A DNA stretch of 64,000 bases from [Pantoea] beijingensis (lineage in GTDB: Bacteria; Pseudomonadota; Gammaproteobacteria; Enterobacterales; Enterobacteriaceae), in assembly GCF_022647505.1 (NCBI RefSeq), contig NZ_CP071409.1, positions 3,224,001 to 3,288,000 on the forward strand, read 5' to 3'. This document shows, in pieces, positions 34,425-45,867 of this stretch. The stretch's first letter is position 1. Each line of letters opens with the position of its first letter. Under the pieces are notes generated by a model. It had not been told where the DNA came from and made no database searches. It was given only the letters and a program-made list of their open reading frames with translations. A program made the translations under genes and the position numbers.

Positions 34425-35315
34425 CTACGCCATATCAATGCAGTTCAGGCGACATTGCTGGCTGAACTGTTCTCCCTGTGCCAGCATCCGTAATCCCCCC
34501 TTCCCCTCTATGTTGTGCGCATTCGCCGCATGGCTCATCGGTTCCAGACAGAAAAAATCCCCTTGATAGTGTCGATCAAAAGCACTATCCGGCATAAACA
34601 GGAAAAATACCGGGCAAGGGGGCTGAGTGAGTAACTGAAGCTGCAATTTTCGCTCCGGCCATTGCAGTCTTGCATGCCCATCCCAGCCATGGAAACCGTT
34701 ATTGATCCACTGGCGGGGGAGGATTGCAGGTTGATTAAAATCCAGCGATGGTATCAGCGGTGCGCGTTTACCGGCCAGCCAACCAGCATCCTCCAGCCAG
34801 TAGCTGTCAGCTTTCGCCTGGATGCGTGTTTCTGCCGTCAACGGGAAGAAGGGATGCCAACCCAAGCCATACGGCATCGGATTTTCCCCCAGATGCCATA
34901 CGGTCAGCGTTAATGTCAGTCCTTGTTCATTCAGTTCAAAGCACTGTTCGGCACGATAGTGATAGGCTTCCTGCTCGCGCTGAAAGCCGAGCGTCAAGCT
35001 ACCGTGCTGCTGTGAAAGGCGATGCCACTCACCAAGCCAGCCATCACCGTGTAAGTAATGAGGATCGCCAGACGTATTCGGCTCCAGTTTATATTCGCGC
35101 TGGTCAACGTAAAAGCGATTCTCTTTTACTCGATTTCCAAAAGGTATTAGCGGAAAACAGCCTGATTCTCCGGAGGCTGTCTCCTCGCTGACACGGGTTG
35201 GGCGCAGTAAAGGTACTTCATCGCCCTGATATTTCAGCACATACTTGAGAATAGTGCCGCCATTCGTTGAAACCACCAGCAAAAATCGATCGTTTTCCAG
35301 CATAAACAGCGCCAT
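34425..35315 (-). CDS. Aldose 1-epimerase family protein
   Basis: Predicted galactose-mutarotase-like enzyme acting on sugar anomers. The start at 35315 (MALFMLENDRF) follows an AGGAG ribosome site and yields 296 residues; the longer frame to 35378 overlaps the transporter gene and is rejected. Family landmarks are PLIPFGNRVKENRF near 75-90, HGDGWLGEW near 108-116 with the catalytic-type His, GWHPFFPL near 172-179, and FFCLEPMSHAANAHN with the Glu near 262-276. It lies 28 bases after the sugar porter, so the two likely form an uptake-and-mutarotation unit. Confidence 0.88.
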   Translation of the reverse strand: MALFMLENDRFLLVVSTNGGTILKYVLKYQGDEVPLLRPTRVSEETASGESGCFPLIPFGNRVKENRFYVDQREYKLEPNTSGDPHYLHGDGWLGEWHRLSQQHGSLTLGFQREQEAYHYRAEQCFELNEQGLTLTLTVWHLGENPMPYGLGWHPFFPLTAETRIQAKADSYWLEDAGWLAGKRAPLIPSLDFNQPAILPRQWINNGFHGWDGHARLQWPERKLQLQLLTQPPCPVFFLFMPDSAFDRHYQGDFFCLEPMSHAANAHNIEGKGGLRMLAQGEQFSQQCRLNCIDMA

Positions 35316-35343
35316 CGTATGACTCCTGAGCCACAAAAATAAC

Positions 35344-36786
35344 TTACATCGTTCGCGGCTGCTCAGCGGCGGTGCCATTACGCTCTACAGCCTGGCTCAG
35401 TTGTTTCTCTAATGCTTCCAGCGTAGTACCTCGCGTTTCCGGTACTTTACGCAGAATAAACACCAGGCCAGCCAGACAAATTACACCATACAGTAAGAAA
35501 CTACCCGATGCGCCCAGCGCAGCGTTAAGTAGCGGGAAAGTGTAAGTCAGTACAAAACAGGCCACCCACAGAGCAAAAGTGCCCACAGCCATAGCCGTTC
35601 CCCTCACACGATTAGGGAAAATTTCGGCCAACAGGACCCACGTCACCGGAGCAAGCGTCAGCGCATAAATAGCGATAGCCACCAGCACTAAAATCAGTAC
35701 CGGCAGTCCTAACAGACCCCAGGCATAAGCACCGGCCATCAGCAGATAGATAACCGTTAGCCCACCGGCCCCGAGGATCATCAATCGACGGCGACCAATA
35801 CGATCGACCAGCGGCAACGCCAACAGCGTAAACACCAGGTTAATCAGCCCGGTTGCCACTATCGATTTCAGCGTATCGTTGATGTCAAAACCCGCAGAGG
35901 CAAAAATCTCTTGTGCATAGTTGAAAATCACGTTGATCCCGCACCACTGCTGAAAAACCGCCAGCACAATGCCCAGCACCAGCATTGGCCGAACATCCTT
36001 TTTCAGTAGCGCCGAAAGCGGAACCTTCTGTTCATGCTGATTCAGCGTTTGCTGAATTTCTGTCACCGTCTGTTGCGCGTAGTTTTCGTCGCCAATCCGC
36101 TGTAACACCTGATGCGCCTGACTGACACGCCCCATTTTTATCAACCAACGCGGCGATTCCGGTACCCAAAACAGCAGCACCAGGAATAACGCCGCCAGCA
36201 CGCCACAGGCGCCAAACATATAGCGCCACGCCATCTGCCCATTCCAGGTTGCCAGTAGATCTGCTTGCGTCGATCCCGGCGCGACAGGATCGGCTATCAG
36301 TAAATTAATTAACTGTGCCGCCAGTACACCCACCACAATAGTTAACTGGTTAATGGCAACAAAACGCCCACGCTGTGCGGCAGGACTGACCTCAGCGATA
36401 TAAACCGGAGAAAGCGCTGACGCCAGGCCGATCCCCAGTCCGCCCACGATACGGTAGATGACAAAGGCTTCAAAACTGGTCGCCAGCGCGGTTCCTACCG
36501 CCGATACCAGAAAGGTCAATGCGGCAATTACCAGCGGAAATTTACGTCCATAACGATCGGATAGCAGCCCCGAAGCCAGAGCGCCGATAACGCACCCAAC
36601 CAACGCCGAGCTCATTGCCCAGCCGGACTGTGCGGGATCGGTTATATGGAACCAGGCTTCGTAAAACGGCTTAGCGCCACCGATAACGACCCAGTCATAG
36701 CCAAACAGCAGCCCTCCACAAGCAGCAACCAGGCAAATAATCCAGACGTAAGACATATTCATGTGCGGGGGTTGATGTGTATTCAT
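35344..36786 (-). CDS. MFS sugar porter family transporter
   Basis: Proton-coupled or facilitative sugar uptake across the inner membrane. The 480 residues carry twelve predicted helices and the sugar-porter signatures: GLLFGYDWVVIGGA near 25-38, SDRYGRK near 75-81, PESPRWL near 210-216, QQWCGINVI near 281-289, DRIGRRRLM near 330-338, and PETRGTTLEALE near the C-terminus. It resembles XylE/GlcP-type transporters but the sugar cannot be told. It is followed by the epimerase gene, and both replace the kef/cai region of E. coli between folA and carB. Confidence 0.9.
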   Translation of the reverse strand: MNTHQPPHMNMSYVWIICLVAACGGLLFGYDWVVIGGAKPFYEAWFHITDPAQSGWAMSSALVGCVIGALASGLLSDRYGRKFPLVIAALTFLVSAVGTALATSFEAFVIYRIVGGLGIGLASALSPVYIAEVSPAAQRGRFVAINQLTIVVGVLAAQLINLLIADPVAPGSTQADLLATWNGQMAWRYMFGACGVLAALFLVLLFWVPESPRWLIKMGRVSQAHQVLQRIGDENYAQQTVTEIQQTLNQHEQKVPLSALLKKDVRPMLVLGIVLAVFQQWCGINVIFNYAQEIFASAGFDINDTLKSIVATGLINLVFTLLALPLVDRIGRRRLMILGAGGLTVIYLLMAGAYAWGLLGLPVLILVLVAIAIYALTLAPVTWVLLAEIFPNRVRGTAMAVGTFALWVACFVLTYTFPLLNAALGASGSFLLYGVICLAGLVFILRKVPETRGTTLEALEKQLSQAVERNGTAAEQPRTM

Positions 36787-36984
36787 GACAGGTTCCTCGT
36801 GCTGTCAGCACATCGGACAGCAGAATAGTGTGAGCGCCAGAGGCAAAAATTTATGGCTTTGTTTTTTCACTATTCTGGATGACAACGTCGGGTGATTTAT
36901 GCGCCATGGTCACGCATTAAAGTAAACGGGGTTTAATAAAAATGTTATGAAGAGTAAGGGGGTGAACCACTTCCCCCATATTGA

Positions 36985-37016
36985 AGATAAAAAAATGGCC
37001 TCCTTACGGAGGCCAT
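36985..37016 (-). terminator. Rho-independent terminator of carAB
   Basis: On the minus strand ATGGCCTCC-gtaa-GGAGGCCAT (37016-36995 read downward) forms a perfect 9-bp stem followed by a T-run (36994-36985). It sits about 27 bases after the carB stop at 37043, a textbook intrinsic terminator. Confidence 0.93.
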
Positions 37017-37042
37017 CAGAGATAACAACAAGCGCAAGTCCG

Positions 37043-40000
37043 CTATTTACCGATCTGTGCGTGCATCTCCTGCACTGAAATAACCTGTTCCGTTGGATCC
37101 GCATTCAGCGCCATCGCGGTCGCGAAACCGCCGTTTAACGTGGTGTCATAATGCACTTTATATTGCAAAGCGCTACGGCGGATCACACGGGAGTCTTCAA
37201 TCGCCTGACGTCCGGCCGTGGTGTTCACGATGTAAGCATACTCACCGTTCTTCAGACGGTCCTGAATATGTGGACGTCCCTCATGCACCTTGTTCACCAA
37301 ACGCGGATTGATACCCGCTTCGCCCAGCACCACCGCCGTACCATGCGTTGCATCCAGCTCGAAACCGAATTTTTGTAGTTTCGCCGCAAGATCAACAATA
37401 CGTTTCTTGTCGCCTTCACGCACGGAGAGCAGCGCACGGCCTTTCTTCTTCATGTTTGACTGCGCGCCTAACATTGCTTTAGCAAAGGCTTCAGCAAAGG
37501 TACGTCCTACGCCCATCACTTCACCGGTTGAGCGCATTTCAGGACCCAGAATCGGGTCCACGCCCTGGAACTTGTTAAAGGGCAGAACCACCTCTTTTAC
37601 CGAGTAATAAGGTGGGATCACCTCTTCGGTCACGCCTTGTTCAGCCAGCGTTTTCCCTGCCATCACGCGGGCTGCCACCTTCGCCAGCGGCACGCCGGTC
37701 GCTTTGGAAACAAAAGGGACGGTACGCGCGGCACGTGGGTTCACTTCTATCAGATAAACTTCGTTATCTTTAACTGCGAACTGCACGTTCATCAGGCCGC
37801 GCACCCCAAGTTCAAACGCCAGTTTTTCGACCTGAACGCGCATCACATCCTGAATTTCACGGCTCAGCGTATAGGCTGGAAGTGAACAGGCGGAATCCCC
37901 GGAGTGCACGCCAGCTTGTTCAATGTGCTCCATGATGCCGCCGATCAGTACGCGTTCGCCGTCGCAAATTGCGTCAACATCAACTTCCACCGCGTCATCA
38001 AGGAAACGATCCAGCAGTACTGGCGCATCGTTGGATACCGACACCGCCGTCTGGAAGTAACGCTTCAGGTCAATTTCATCGTAGACAATTTCCATAGCGC
38101 GGCCACCCAGCACATAAGACGGACGAACCACCAATGGATAACCAATGTCAACGGCCCGCTCTACCGCATGTTCAAGCGCGGTAACGGTAGCATTCGCCGG
38201 TTGTTTCAGGCCTAAACGCTCTACCGCCTGCTGGAAACGCTCACGATCTTCAGCACGGTCAATCGCATCCGGGCTGGTGCCAATGACCGGTACACCGGCC
38301 GCTTCAAGCGCACGCGCCAGCTTCAGTGGCGTCTGGCCACCGTATTGCACAATCACGCCTTTTGGCTTCTCGATACGCACAATTTCCAGCACATCTTCCA
38401 GCGTAACCGGCTCAAAGTAGAGGCGATCGGAAGTATCGTAGTCGGTAGAAACCGTTTCAGGGTTACAGTTAACCATGATGGTTTCATAGCCATCTTCGCG
38501 CAGCGCCAGCGCAGCATGAACACAGCAATAATCGAACTCAATGCCCTGACCGATACGGTTTGGACCGCCGCCGAGCACCATGATTTTTTCGCGATCCTGA
38601 TTAGGATTCGCTTCGCACTCTTCCTCATAGGTGGAGTACATATAAGCGGTATCCGTCGAGAACTCCGCGGCACAAGTGTCAACGCGTTTATAGACCGGAT
38701 GCAGGTTGTAGCGCTCACGCAGCTTGCGGATCTCTGATTCTGACACGCCAGCCAAATCAGACAGGCGCGCATCGGCAAAACCTTTACGTTTCAACGTGCG
38801 CAGAAAATCATGGGTCAGTCCGTTTACCCCATCATGCGCCACTTGCTCTTCGAGGCGTACCAGTTCCTCAATTTGCACCAGAAACCAGCGATCAATATTG
38901 GTCAGATTGAACACGCCATCAACCGACATGCCCGCACGGAAGGCATCAGCGATATACCAGATACGATCGGAACCGGCATCTTTCAGTTCGCGGCGAATTC
39001 GGGTCAATGCATCGGCATCATCCAAATCTACTTTCGGATCAAAACCGTGCACACCGACTTCCAGGCCGCGCAAGGCTTTCTGCATTGATTCCTGGAACGT
39101 ACGACCAATCGCCATCACTTCGCCAACCGATTTCATTTGTGTCGTCAGGCGGTCGTTCGCACCGGCAAACTTCTCAAAGTTAAAGCGAGGGATCTTGGTC
39201 ACAACGTAGTCAATAGATGGCTCAAACGACGCAGGCGTACGGCCCCCCGTGATATCGTTCATCAACTCGTCTAGCGTGAAGCCTACGGCCAATTTTGCTG
39301 CCACTTTGGCAATCGGGAAACCAGTGGCTTTCGATGCCAGCGCGGAGGAGCGTGATACGCGTGGGTTCATCTCGATAACAATCAGACGACCATCTTTTGG
39401 GTTGACCGAAAACTGTACGTTAGAACCGCCGGTTTCCACGCCGATTTCACGCAGTACCGCCAGCGAGGCGTTACGCATGATTTGGTACTCTTTGTCGGTC
39501 AGCGTTTGCGCTGGCGCAACGGTAATTGAGTCACCGGTATGGATCCCCATTGCGTCAAAGTTTTCAATGGAACAGACGATGATACAGTTGTCGTTCTTAT
39601 CACGCACCACTTCCATCTCATACTCTTTCCAGCCAATCAGTGATTCATCAATCAACAGCTCATTGGTCGGGGAGAGATCGAGTCCACGCTCACAAATCTC
39701 TTCAAACTCTTCGCGATTATAAGCGATGCCGCCGCCGGTACCGCCCATAGTAAAGGAAGGACGAATGATGCACGGGAAACCGACATCTTCCGCGACCTTC
39801 AGCGCTTCTTCCATGGTATGTGCGATGCCGGAACGGGCGGTGTCCAGCCCAATGCTTTTCATCGCGACATCGAAACGACGGCGATCTTCCGCTTTATCAA
39901 TCGCGTCGGCAGTTGCGCCGATCATGGTTACACCGAACTCTTCCAGCACCCCCTGACGCTCGAGCTCCAGCGCGCAGTTCAGCGCCGTTTGCCCGCCCAT

Positions 40001-40267
40001 AGTAGGCAATACCGCGTCCGGGCGCTCTTTTTCAATAATTTTGCGTACCACTTCCCAGTGAATCGGCTCGATGTAGGTCGCATCAGCCATCTCCGGGTCG
40101 GTCATGATTGTCGCCGGGTTCGAGTTCACCAGAATAACGCGGTAGCCCTCTTCACGCAGTGCCTTACACGCCTGCGCGCCAGAGTAGTCGAACTCACAGG
40201 CCTGACCAATAACGATCGGGCCAGCACCAAGAATCAGGATACTTTTTATGTCAGTACGTTTTGGCAT
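37043..40267 (-). CDS. carB: Carbamoyl-phosphate synthase large subunit
   Basis: Makes carbamoyl phosphate from bicarbonate, ATP and ammonia delivered by CarA, feeding arginine and pyrimidine synthesis. At 1074 residues it is full length (E. coli 1073). Two ATP-grasp halves are evident: [13 protein letters not shown] in the first and [12 protein letters not shown] in the second, each preceded by GAGPIVIGQ or [10 protein letters not shown] repeats. The C-terminal allosteric domain (from about 936) includes [18 protein letters not shown]. It is 17 bases downstream of carA and ends in a strong terminator. Confidence 0.98.
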   Translation of the reverse strand: MPKRTDIKSILILGAGPIVIGQACEFDYSGAQACKALREEGYRVILVNSNPATIMTDPEMADATYIEPIHWEVVRKIIEKERPDAVLPTMGGQTALNCALELERQGVLEEFGVTMIGATADAIDKAEDRRRFDVAMKSIGLDTARSGIAHTMEEALKVAEDVGFPCIIRPSFTMGGTGGGIAYNREEFEEICERGLDLSPTNELLIDESLIGWKEYEMEVVRDKNDNCIIVCSIENFDAMGIHTGDSITVAPAQTLTDKEYQIMRNASLAVLREIGVETGGSNVQFSVNPKDGRLIVIEMNPRVSRSSALASKATGFPIAKVAAKLAVGFTLDELMNDITGGRTPASFEPSIDYVVTKIPRFNFEKFAGANDRLTTQMKSVGEVMAIGRTFQESMQKALRGLEVGVHGFDPKVDLDDADALTRIRRELKDAGSDRIWYIADAFRAGMSVDGVFNLTNIDRWFLVQIEELVRLEEQVAHDGVNGLTHDFLRTLKRKGFADARLSDLAGVSESEIRKLRERYNLHPVYKRVDTCAAEFSTDTAYMYSTYEEECEANPNQDREKIMVLGGGPNRIGQGIEFDYCCVHAALALREDGYETIMVNCNPETVSTDYDTSDRLYFEPVTLEDVLEIVRIEKPKGVIVQYGGQTPLKLARALEAAGVPVIGTSPDAIDRAEDRERFQQAVERLGLKQPANATVTALEHAVERAVDIGYPLVVRPSYVLGGRAMEIVYDEIDLKRYFQTAVSVSNDAPVLLDRFLDDAVEVDVDAICDGERVLIGGIMEHIEQAGVHSGDSACSLPAYTLSREIQDVMRVQVEKLAFELGVRGLMNVQFAVKDNEVYLIEVNPRAARTVPFVSKATGVPLAKVAARVMAGKTLAEQGVTEEVIPPYYSVKEVVLPFNKFQGVDPILGPEMRSTGEVMGVGRTFAEAFAKAMLGAQSNMKKKGRALLSVREGDKKRIVDLAAKLQKFGFELDATHGTAVVLGEAGINPRLVNKVHEGRPHIQDRLKNGEYAYIVNTTAGRQAIEDSRVIRRSALQYKVHYDTTLNGGFATAMALNADPTEQVISVQEMHAQIGK

Positions 40268-40284
40268 CTCTTTTTATCTCCTGA

Positions 40285-41433
40285 TTATTTTGCGATGGAA
40301 CGGTGGGCTTCGATCAGTTCAATAAAATGATCAAACAGCGGAGCCGCATCATGCGGGCCCGGGCTCGCTTCAGGGTGTCCCTGGAAGCTAAATGCCGCTT
40401 TATCCGTACGGTGGATTCCCTGGACGGTATGGTCAAACAGCGAGGTGTGCGTCACACGTAAATTGGCTGGCAGGTCGCGATCATCGACGGCAAAACCGTG
40501 GTTCTGTGCAGTAATCATCACACAGTCTCTGTTCAGATCTTTTACCGGATGGTTACCGCCATGGTGGCCGAGCTTCATTTTCACCGTTTTCGCGCCACTG
40601 GCCAGTGCCAGCAACTGATGTCCAAGGCAGATACCAAAGACGGGGATGGTCGTTTCCAGCAAAGTCTGAATCGCCGTAATAGCATAATCGCAAGGCTCTG
40701 GATCACCTGGACCGTTAGACAAGAAAACCCCATCCGGGTTAAGTTTCAACACATCTTCAGCCGAGGTTTGCGCGGGTACAACGGTCAGGCGACAGCCCCG
40801 GTCGACTAACATGCGCAGAATATTACGCTTCACACCATAATCATACGCCACAACGTGGAATGGCAGTTCTTGTTCACTTTTCTGCTCCGGTAAACCGGTA
40901 TCCAGCGTCCAACTTCCCTGCTGCCAGCTGTATGCTTCGCGGGTCGTGACCTCTTTTGCCAGATCCATTCCCTTCAGGCCAGGAAAGGCTTTCGCTTTCT
41001 GCAATGCCAGTTCAGCATCAGGTGCCCCCCCCGCAATGATGCAACCGTTCTGCGCCCCTTTCTCCCGCAGCAGGCGGGTGAGTTTACGGGTATCGATATC
41101 GGCAATCGCCACAATGTTATGGCGCTTAAGATAGTCTGACAGCCCTTCCTCATTACGAAAATTACTGGCAATTAGCGGCAGGTCGCGAATGACGAGGCCC
41201 TGCGCATGAACCTGAGAGGATTCTTCATCAGCCACGTTGGTGCCGACATTACCGATATGAGGATAAGTGAGAGTGACGATCTGGCGGGAATAGGAAGGGT
41301 CTGTAAGGATTTCTTGATAACCGGTCATTGAAGTGTTGAAAACGACTTCCCCCACTGCCGACCCTTCTGCCCCAATGGCCCGACCGTGGAATTGGGTTCC
41401 GTCTTCCAGAACCAATAGCGCTGACTTAATCAA
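40285..41433 (-). CDS. carA: Carbamoyl-phosphate synthase small (glutaminase) subunit
   Basis: Class I glutamine amidotransferase that supplies ammonia to CarB. The start is taken as the TTG at 41433 ([12 protein letters not shown] when read through), which has GGAGG a few bases upstream and gives exactly 382 residues as in E. coli, where I recall a non-ATG start as well; an ATG nine codons upstream lacks a ribosome site. The nucleophile Cys lies in FGICLGHQ near 269 and the catalytic His/Glu in [11 protein letters not shown] near 351-361. Upstream are ARG boxes. Confidence 0.96.
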   Translation of the reverse strand: MIKSALLVLEDGTQFHGRAIGAEGSAVGEVVFNTSMTGYQEILTDPSYSRQIVTLTYPHIGNVGTNVADEESSQVHAQGLVIRDLPLIASNFRNEEGLSDYLKRHNIVAIADIDTRKLTRLLREKGAQNGCIIAGGAPDAELALQKAKAFPGLKGMDLAKEVTTREAYSWQQGSWTLDTGLPEQKSEQELPFHVVAYDYGVKRNILRMLVDRGCRLTVVPAQTSAEDVLKLNPDGVFLSNGPGDPEPCDYAITAIQTLLETTIPVFGICLGHQLLALASGAKTVKMKLGHHGGNHPVKDLNRDCVMITAQNHGFAVDDRDLPANLRVTHTSLFDHTVQGIHRTDKAAFSFQGHPEASPGPHDAAPLFDHFIELIEAHRSIAK

Positions 41434-41462
41434 AACGTCCTCCAGGGAATAAACAGTCACAA

Positions 41463-41503
41463 TATTTGCATATTAATTCAAAGAGTATGGCTGAATCAAT
41501 GCA
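41463..41503 (-). promoter_or_regulatory. ArgR operator (two ARG boxes) upstream of carAB
   Basis: TTTGCATATTAATTCA at about 41465-41480 fits the ArgR palindrome pattern well, and a weaker half-matching box follows near 41486-41503 (GGCTGAATCAATGCA). The pair lies 30-70 bases before the carA start, as at the E. coli P2 promoter, implying arginine repression. Confidence 0.7.
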
Positions 41504-41823
41504 AAAACCGCCTGATGGGTCGATTTTCGGCAAATTGCGCGCATTCTAATGATAGCCCTGGCAATTGTCTACCCTGACAGACAGTTTTTCATTGTTTTTC
41601 GGATGACTGAGAAGAAAAAATGGGTATTAGCCCTGAAACACATCACTTTCCTGACGATAAAATCGGTTGCCTGCGGTAAACAATTAAAAACAGAGGAGCA
41701 ATGCAGAGAAAAATGGACCAAATGGTCAAAAACACATGTTGGCGGCGATTAAAAACACATAAAAATGCAATTTATAACAGCAAAATACAAAAACAATAAA
41801 AAAACCATCATTTAAACAAAAAC
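41504..41823. other. carA upstream region, mostly AT-rich, no gene
   Basis: The right part (about 41680-41823) is strongly A-rich with many AAAA and AAAAC runs, unlike the rest of the window; it includes no credible ORF (one of 67 codons at 41549 lacks support). In E. coli this interval carries the pyrimidine-controlled carAB P1 promoter with PepA, IHF and other sites, which could be here but cannot be pinned down by eye. Confidence 0.4.
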
Positions 41824-41850
41824 AAAAGGGTAAGAAAAAATTACCCTTTT
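41824..41850 (-). terminator. Terminator of dapB
   Basis: AAAAGGGTAA and TTACCCTTTT form a perfect 10-bp stem with a seven-base loop. On the minus strand it is 49 bases after the dapB stop and followed by a T-rich tail, fitting an intrinsic terminator; a shorter T tail exists on the other strand. Confidence 0.85.
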
Positions 41851-41898
41851 ATATCAAAACATTAAAATTAAACCCGATAAAGATAAAAACAAAAAAAA

Positions 41899-42741
<843 letters not shown>

Positions 42742-42963
42742 CTAAATATATGCCCAAAAAATTCGGGCAACGTGGTAAGGTGCCGCGAACTTACATCACG
42801 ACACGTGCAGGCACAGCCCATAAACCTGCAGCCAGGGGTATGGCGAATAAAACAGGTTAGCGACGTGATAACCGCTGTGCCACAACTAAAAACCGATAAT
42901 AAGAATTTTATGCCAGCGCGCTGGCATTATCAGTAAACGCTATATCAGCCGATGTTTTGCCAC

Positions 42964-43881
42964 TCAGGGTGCATGCTGTAATACTTCCGCAACCCACTGT
43001 CTAAAACCGGATACGTCCAGGTCCAGCGCAACGTCAGCATTAGCCGGCATCCCAAGGTGATTATCAATATCCACCACGGTGGTACCAGCAGTGAATTCAC
43101 CCTGAGTTTCTACCGCGACAAAACAGCGTTGCGTGGTAAATAACGTTGGCTTTATCAGCCAGGCAATGGCGCACAAATCATGCATGCGCAAGCCTGTGGT
43201 CATACTCCCGCTACGATAATGGCTGAATATAGCGTGCAGCATGCTGCCGGTTTGATTTAAGCCCGATAGTTGCGCCAAATAGTCCGGGCTTAATATTGCC
43301 TGATTAGTTACGTCCAGCCCACACATCACAATTTCCAGCCCGCTGGTAAATACGCGTGCCGCCGCCTCGGGATCGATGGCGATATTAAACTCCGCAGTGG
43401 GAGTTAAATTGCCACGTCCGGCAGATCCCCCCATCATCACCAGCCGTTTAATTTTCGGTTTGCATTCCGGGTATTGCGTTAGCAACAGCGCGATATTGGT
43501 AAGTGGGCCGATGGTCACCAACGTGACGGGCTCCGCGCTGGCAGATAAACAGTCATATATCGCCTGAAACGCCGGCACTGGCAGCGTGGTACGCGCGTGC
43601 TCGACAAACGTGTAACCTTCCATTCCCGACTCGCCATGAACATTAGCGGCATCGCGCGGGCGACGTAGCAATGGCGTCGCCGCGCCCTGCGCTACCGGGA
43701 TATCCGCTTGCCAGAAGTGCATCAGTTGCAGCGCATTTCGCGTGGTTTTTGCCACTGAAACATTTCCCGCAACCGTGGTGATCAGCTTCAAATCCAACTG
43801 TGGGGAAAAAAGTGCCGCGGCCAGAGCGATAGCATCGTCGATGCCGGGATCGGTATCGAGAATAATTGGGATCCTGTTCAT
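42964..43881 (-). CDS. rihC: Non-specific ribonucleoside hydrolase RihC
   Basis: Splits purine and pyrimidine ribonucleosides into base and ribose for salvage. The start at 43881 ([11 protein letters not shown]) has GGAGG upstream and yields 305 residues (E. coli 304). The calcium-binding DTDPGIDDA lies at residues 10-18, with conserved HGESGM near 82, [10 protein letters not shown] near 152 and the C-terminal catalytic [10 protein letters not shown] near 236. It lies 71 bases downstream of the ispH stop in the same direction and may be co-transcribed. Confidence 0.96.
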   Translation of the reverse strand: MNRIPIILDTDPGIDDAIALAAALFSPQLDLKLITTVAGNVSVAKTTRNALQLMHFWQADIPVAQGAATPLLRRPRDAANVHGESGMEGYTFVEHARTTLPVPAFQAIYDCLSASAEPVTLVTIGPLTNIALLLTQYPECKPKIKRLVMMGGSAGRGNLTPTAEFNIAIDPEAAARVFTSGLEIVMCGLDVTNQAILSPDYLAQLSGLNQTGSMLHAIFSHYRSGSMTTGLRMHDLCAIAWLIKPTLFTTQRCFVAVETQGEFTAGTTVVDIDNHLGMPANADVALDLDVSGFRQWVAEVLQHAP

Positions 43882-43952
43882 TGTTTCCTCCATAAAAAAT
43901 GCCAGACGATTTGCATCGACTGGCATCTTCGCATACTTAGAAACCGCGTGCG

Positions 43953-44906
43953 CTACTCGACTTCACGAACCTCGACGCGTAGCTCTTTTGGCACCTCAAA
44001 AACGATATTCTCTTCGCGACCCATTAATTCAACCGCCGCTTCACCACCCAATTCACGCAGACGCTTTATCACATCCTGAACCAAAATATCGGGCGCCGAA
44101 GCACCGGCGGTGACACCCACGCAGTTGACACCTTTAATCCACTCTTCCTGAATATCTTCAGCTGAATCGATCAGACGCGCCAGCTTACCCGCGCGCTGTG
44201 CCAGTTCTGCCAGACGATTTGAATTTGATGAGTTCTTTGAGCCTACCACCAGCACCACATCGGCATCTTTCGCCAGATTGCGCACCGCCTCCTGGCGGTT
44301 CGTCGTGGCGTAACAAATATCATCTTTGCGCGGCCCAATAATTTTCGGGAAGCGGTCACGCAATGCATCAATAATCTCTGATGTATCATCCACTGACAGC
44401 GTGGTTTGGGTCATAAAGCACAGGTTATCTTCATTTTTCACCTGCAGTTGATACACGTCTTCCGGTGACTCCACCAAATACATTCCCCCTTGTGGGTTGC
44501 TGTACTGGCCCATGGTCCCTTCAACTTCCGGATGGCCGGCATGACCGATCAAAATCGCTTCGGTCCCTTTACGGCTGGCGCGCGCCACTTCCATATGGAC
44601 CTTTGTGACCAGCGGACAGGTCGCATCAAATAACATCGTCAGGTTACGCGAACGCGCTTCCGCGCGCACCGCTTGCGATACGCCGTGCGCAGAGAAGATC
44701 AGGATCGAGTTATCCGGCACTTCCGCGATCTCTTCAATAAAAATCGCACCACGATCGCGGAGACTGTTCACTACATAGCGATTATGCACCACTTCATGAC
44801 GAACGTAGATCGGCGCACCATACATCTCAAGCGCCCGCTCAACAATGCTTATCGCGCGGTCGACACCTGCGCAAAAGCCACGTGGATTAGCCAACAGGAT
44901 TTGCAT
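43953..44906 (-). CDS. ispH: 4-hydroxy-3-methylbut-2-enyl diphosphate reductase
   Basis: Last enzyme of the MEP pathway, making IPP and DMAPP with an iron-sulfur cluster. The start at 44906 ([14 protein letters not shown]) gives 317 residues; a longer frame overlaps fkpB and is rejected. Cluster cysteines are Cys12 and those in [11 protein letters not shown] and [11 protein letters not shown]; catalytic Glu is in the EGTMGQY block. It overlaps fkpB by 20 bases at the end of the ribF-ileS-lspA-fkpB-ispH run. Confidence 0.97.
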   Translation of the reverse strand: MQILLANPRGFCAGVDRAISIVERALEMYGAPIYVRHEVVHNRYVVNSLRDRGAIFIEEIAEVPDNSILIFSAHGVSQAVRAEARSRNLTMLFDATCPLVTKVHMEVARASRKGTEAILIGHAGHPEVEGTMGQYSNPQGGMYLVESPEDVYQLQVKNEDNLCFMTQTTLSVDDTSEIIDALRDRFPKIIGPRKDDICYATTNRQEAVRNLAKDADVVLVVGSKNSSNSNRLAELAQRAGKLARLIDSAEDIQEEWIKGVNCVGVTAGASAPDILVQDVIKRLRELGGEAAVELMGREENIVFEVPKELRVEVREVE

Positions 44907-45357
44907 GCGCTCCCTCCAGTACCGGATCGATTTCCAGCACGTCGACGTCAAACAGAATGGTCTGTCCTGCCAATGGATGATTAAAATCAACGGTGATCGA
45001 ATCACCGGAAATTTCGCGGATCACCCCCGGCATTTCACTGCCGCCCATGCCGCTAAACAACATGATAGAACCCACCTCAGGTTCACCAGCCTGCATAAAA
45101 TCACGGCGGGAGAAATACTGGATCATATCAGGACTGGCCGGGCCAAATGCAGACTCCGGCGACAGCGAAAAGGCATGCTTATCACCCACCTTCAGCCCAA
45201 GCAGCGCCTGTTCAAGCGCATCGGACAGGCTGCCATCACCAAGACGGAATAGTGCAGGTTTACCGTTGGCACGCGTCGACTCGGCGGTTGAACCATCATC
45301 GAGTTTGAGCGTGAAATGCACCAGCACCGCGCTATCACGTTGTACAGAATCAGTCAT
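44887..45357 (-). CDS. fkpB: FKBP-type peptidyl-prolyl isomerase FkpB (SlpA)
   Basis: Cytoplasmic SlyD-like prolyl isomerase and chaperone. At 156 residues it is seven longer than E. coli at the C-terminus (GAHANPVG tail). The FKBP half reads [18 protein letters not shown] and the insert-in-flap chaperone domain sits near 70-125, ending in [16 protein letters not shown], which is diagnostic of the SlyD/SlpA class. It starts four bases after lspA and overlaps ispH. Confidence 0.96.
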   Translation of the reverse strand: MTDSVQRDSAVLVHFTLKLDDGSTAESTRANGKPALFRLGDGSLSDALEQALLGLKVGDKHAFSLSPESAFGPASPDMIQYFSRRDFMQAGEPEVGSIMLFSGMGGSEMPGVIREISGDSITVDFNHPLAGQTILFDVDVLEIDPVLEGAHANPVG

Positions 45358-45360
45358 GAC

Positions 45361-45867
45361 TTACCCTTTCTGTTTTTCCTGTTTCCCGGAGGGCGATAAA
45401 AAACTCTCCAGCACAATCAGTACGGCGCCGATGGTGATACCACAGTCGGCAATATTGAAGGTGGCAAAATGCCAGTCGCCGATATAGAAATCGATAAAAT
45501 CGACCACAAAGCCATGGTAAGCACGATCAAACAGATTACCCAGCGCGCCGCCAATAATTAGCGCATAGGCAATGTTGTTTAGTTTCAGGCTGGCAGGGGT
45601 ACGGTACATCATCACCAGCAATGCCACCGCAATAGCGATAGCGATACCAGCAAAGAACCACCGTTGCCAGCCGCCTTTATCGGCAAGAAAACTAAAGGCC
45701 GCGCCATAGTTATGTGCATAGAAAAAATTTAAAGACGGCATAACCGACATTGACTGATGCAGCATGAAATTATTCATAACCCATTGCTTGCTACCAAAAT
45801 CAATAACGATCAGCACCAGCACCAGCCACAGCCAGCGCAATCCAGTTGATAATAATGGCTTACGCAT
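45361..45867 (-). CDS. lspA: Lipoprotein signal peptidase (signal peptidase II)
   Basis: Aspartic protease that removes signal peptides from prolipoproteins; an inner-membrane protein. The 168 residues show four transmembrane segments. The catalytic aspartates lie in [23 protein letters not shown] (D of NLFDR and D of VDFID). The C-terminus ends in a Lys/Gln-rich tail. The start overlaps the ileS stop by one base and it is followed within three bases by fkpB, the classic enterobacterial order. Confidence 0.97.
   Translation of the reverse strand: MRKPLLSTGLRWLWLVLVLIVIDFGSKQWVMNNFMLHQSMSVMPSLNFFYAHNYGAAFSFLADKGGWQRWFFAGIAIAIAVALLVMMYRTPASLKLNNIAYALIIGGALGNLFDRAYHGFVVDFIDFYIGDWHFATFNIADCGITIGAVLIVLESFLSPSGKQEKQKG

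Noticed and set aside
41549..41752. 67-codon frame upstream of carA
   Set aside because: No ribosome site or recognisable product; it lies in the regulatory region of carAB.
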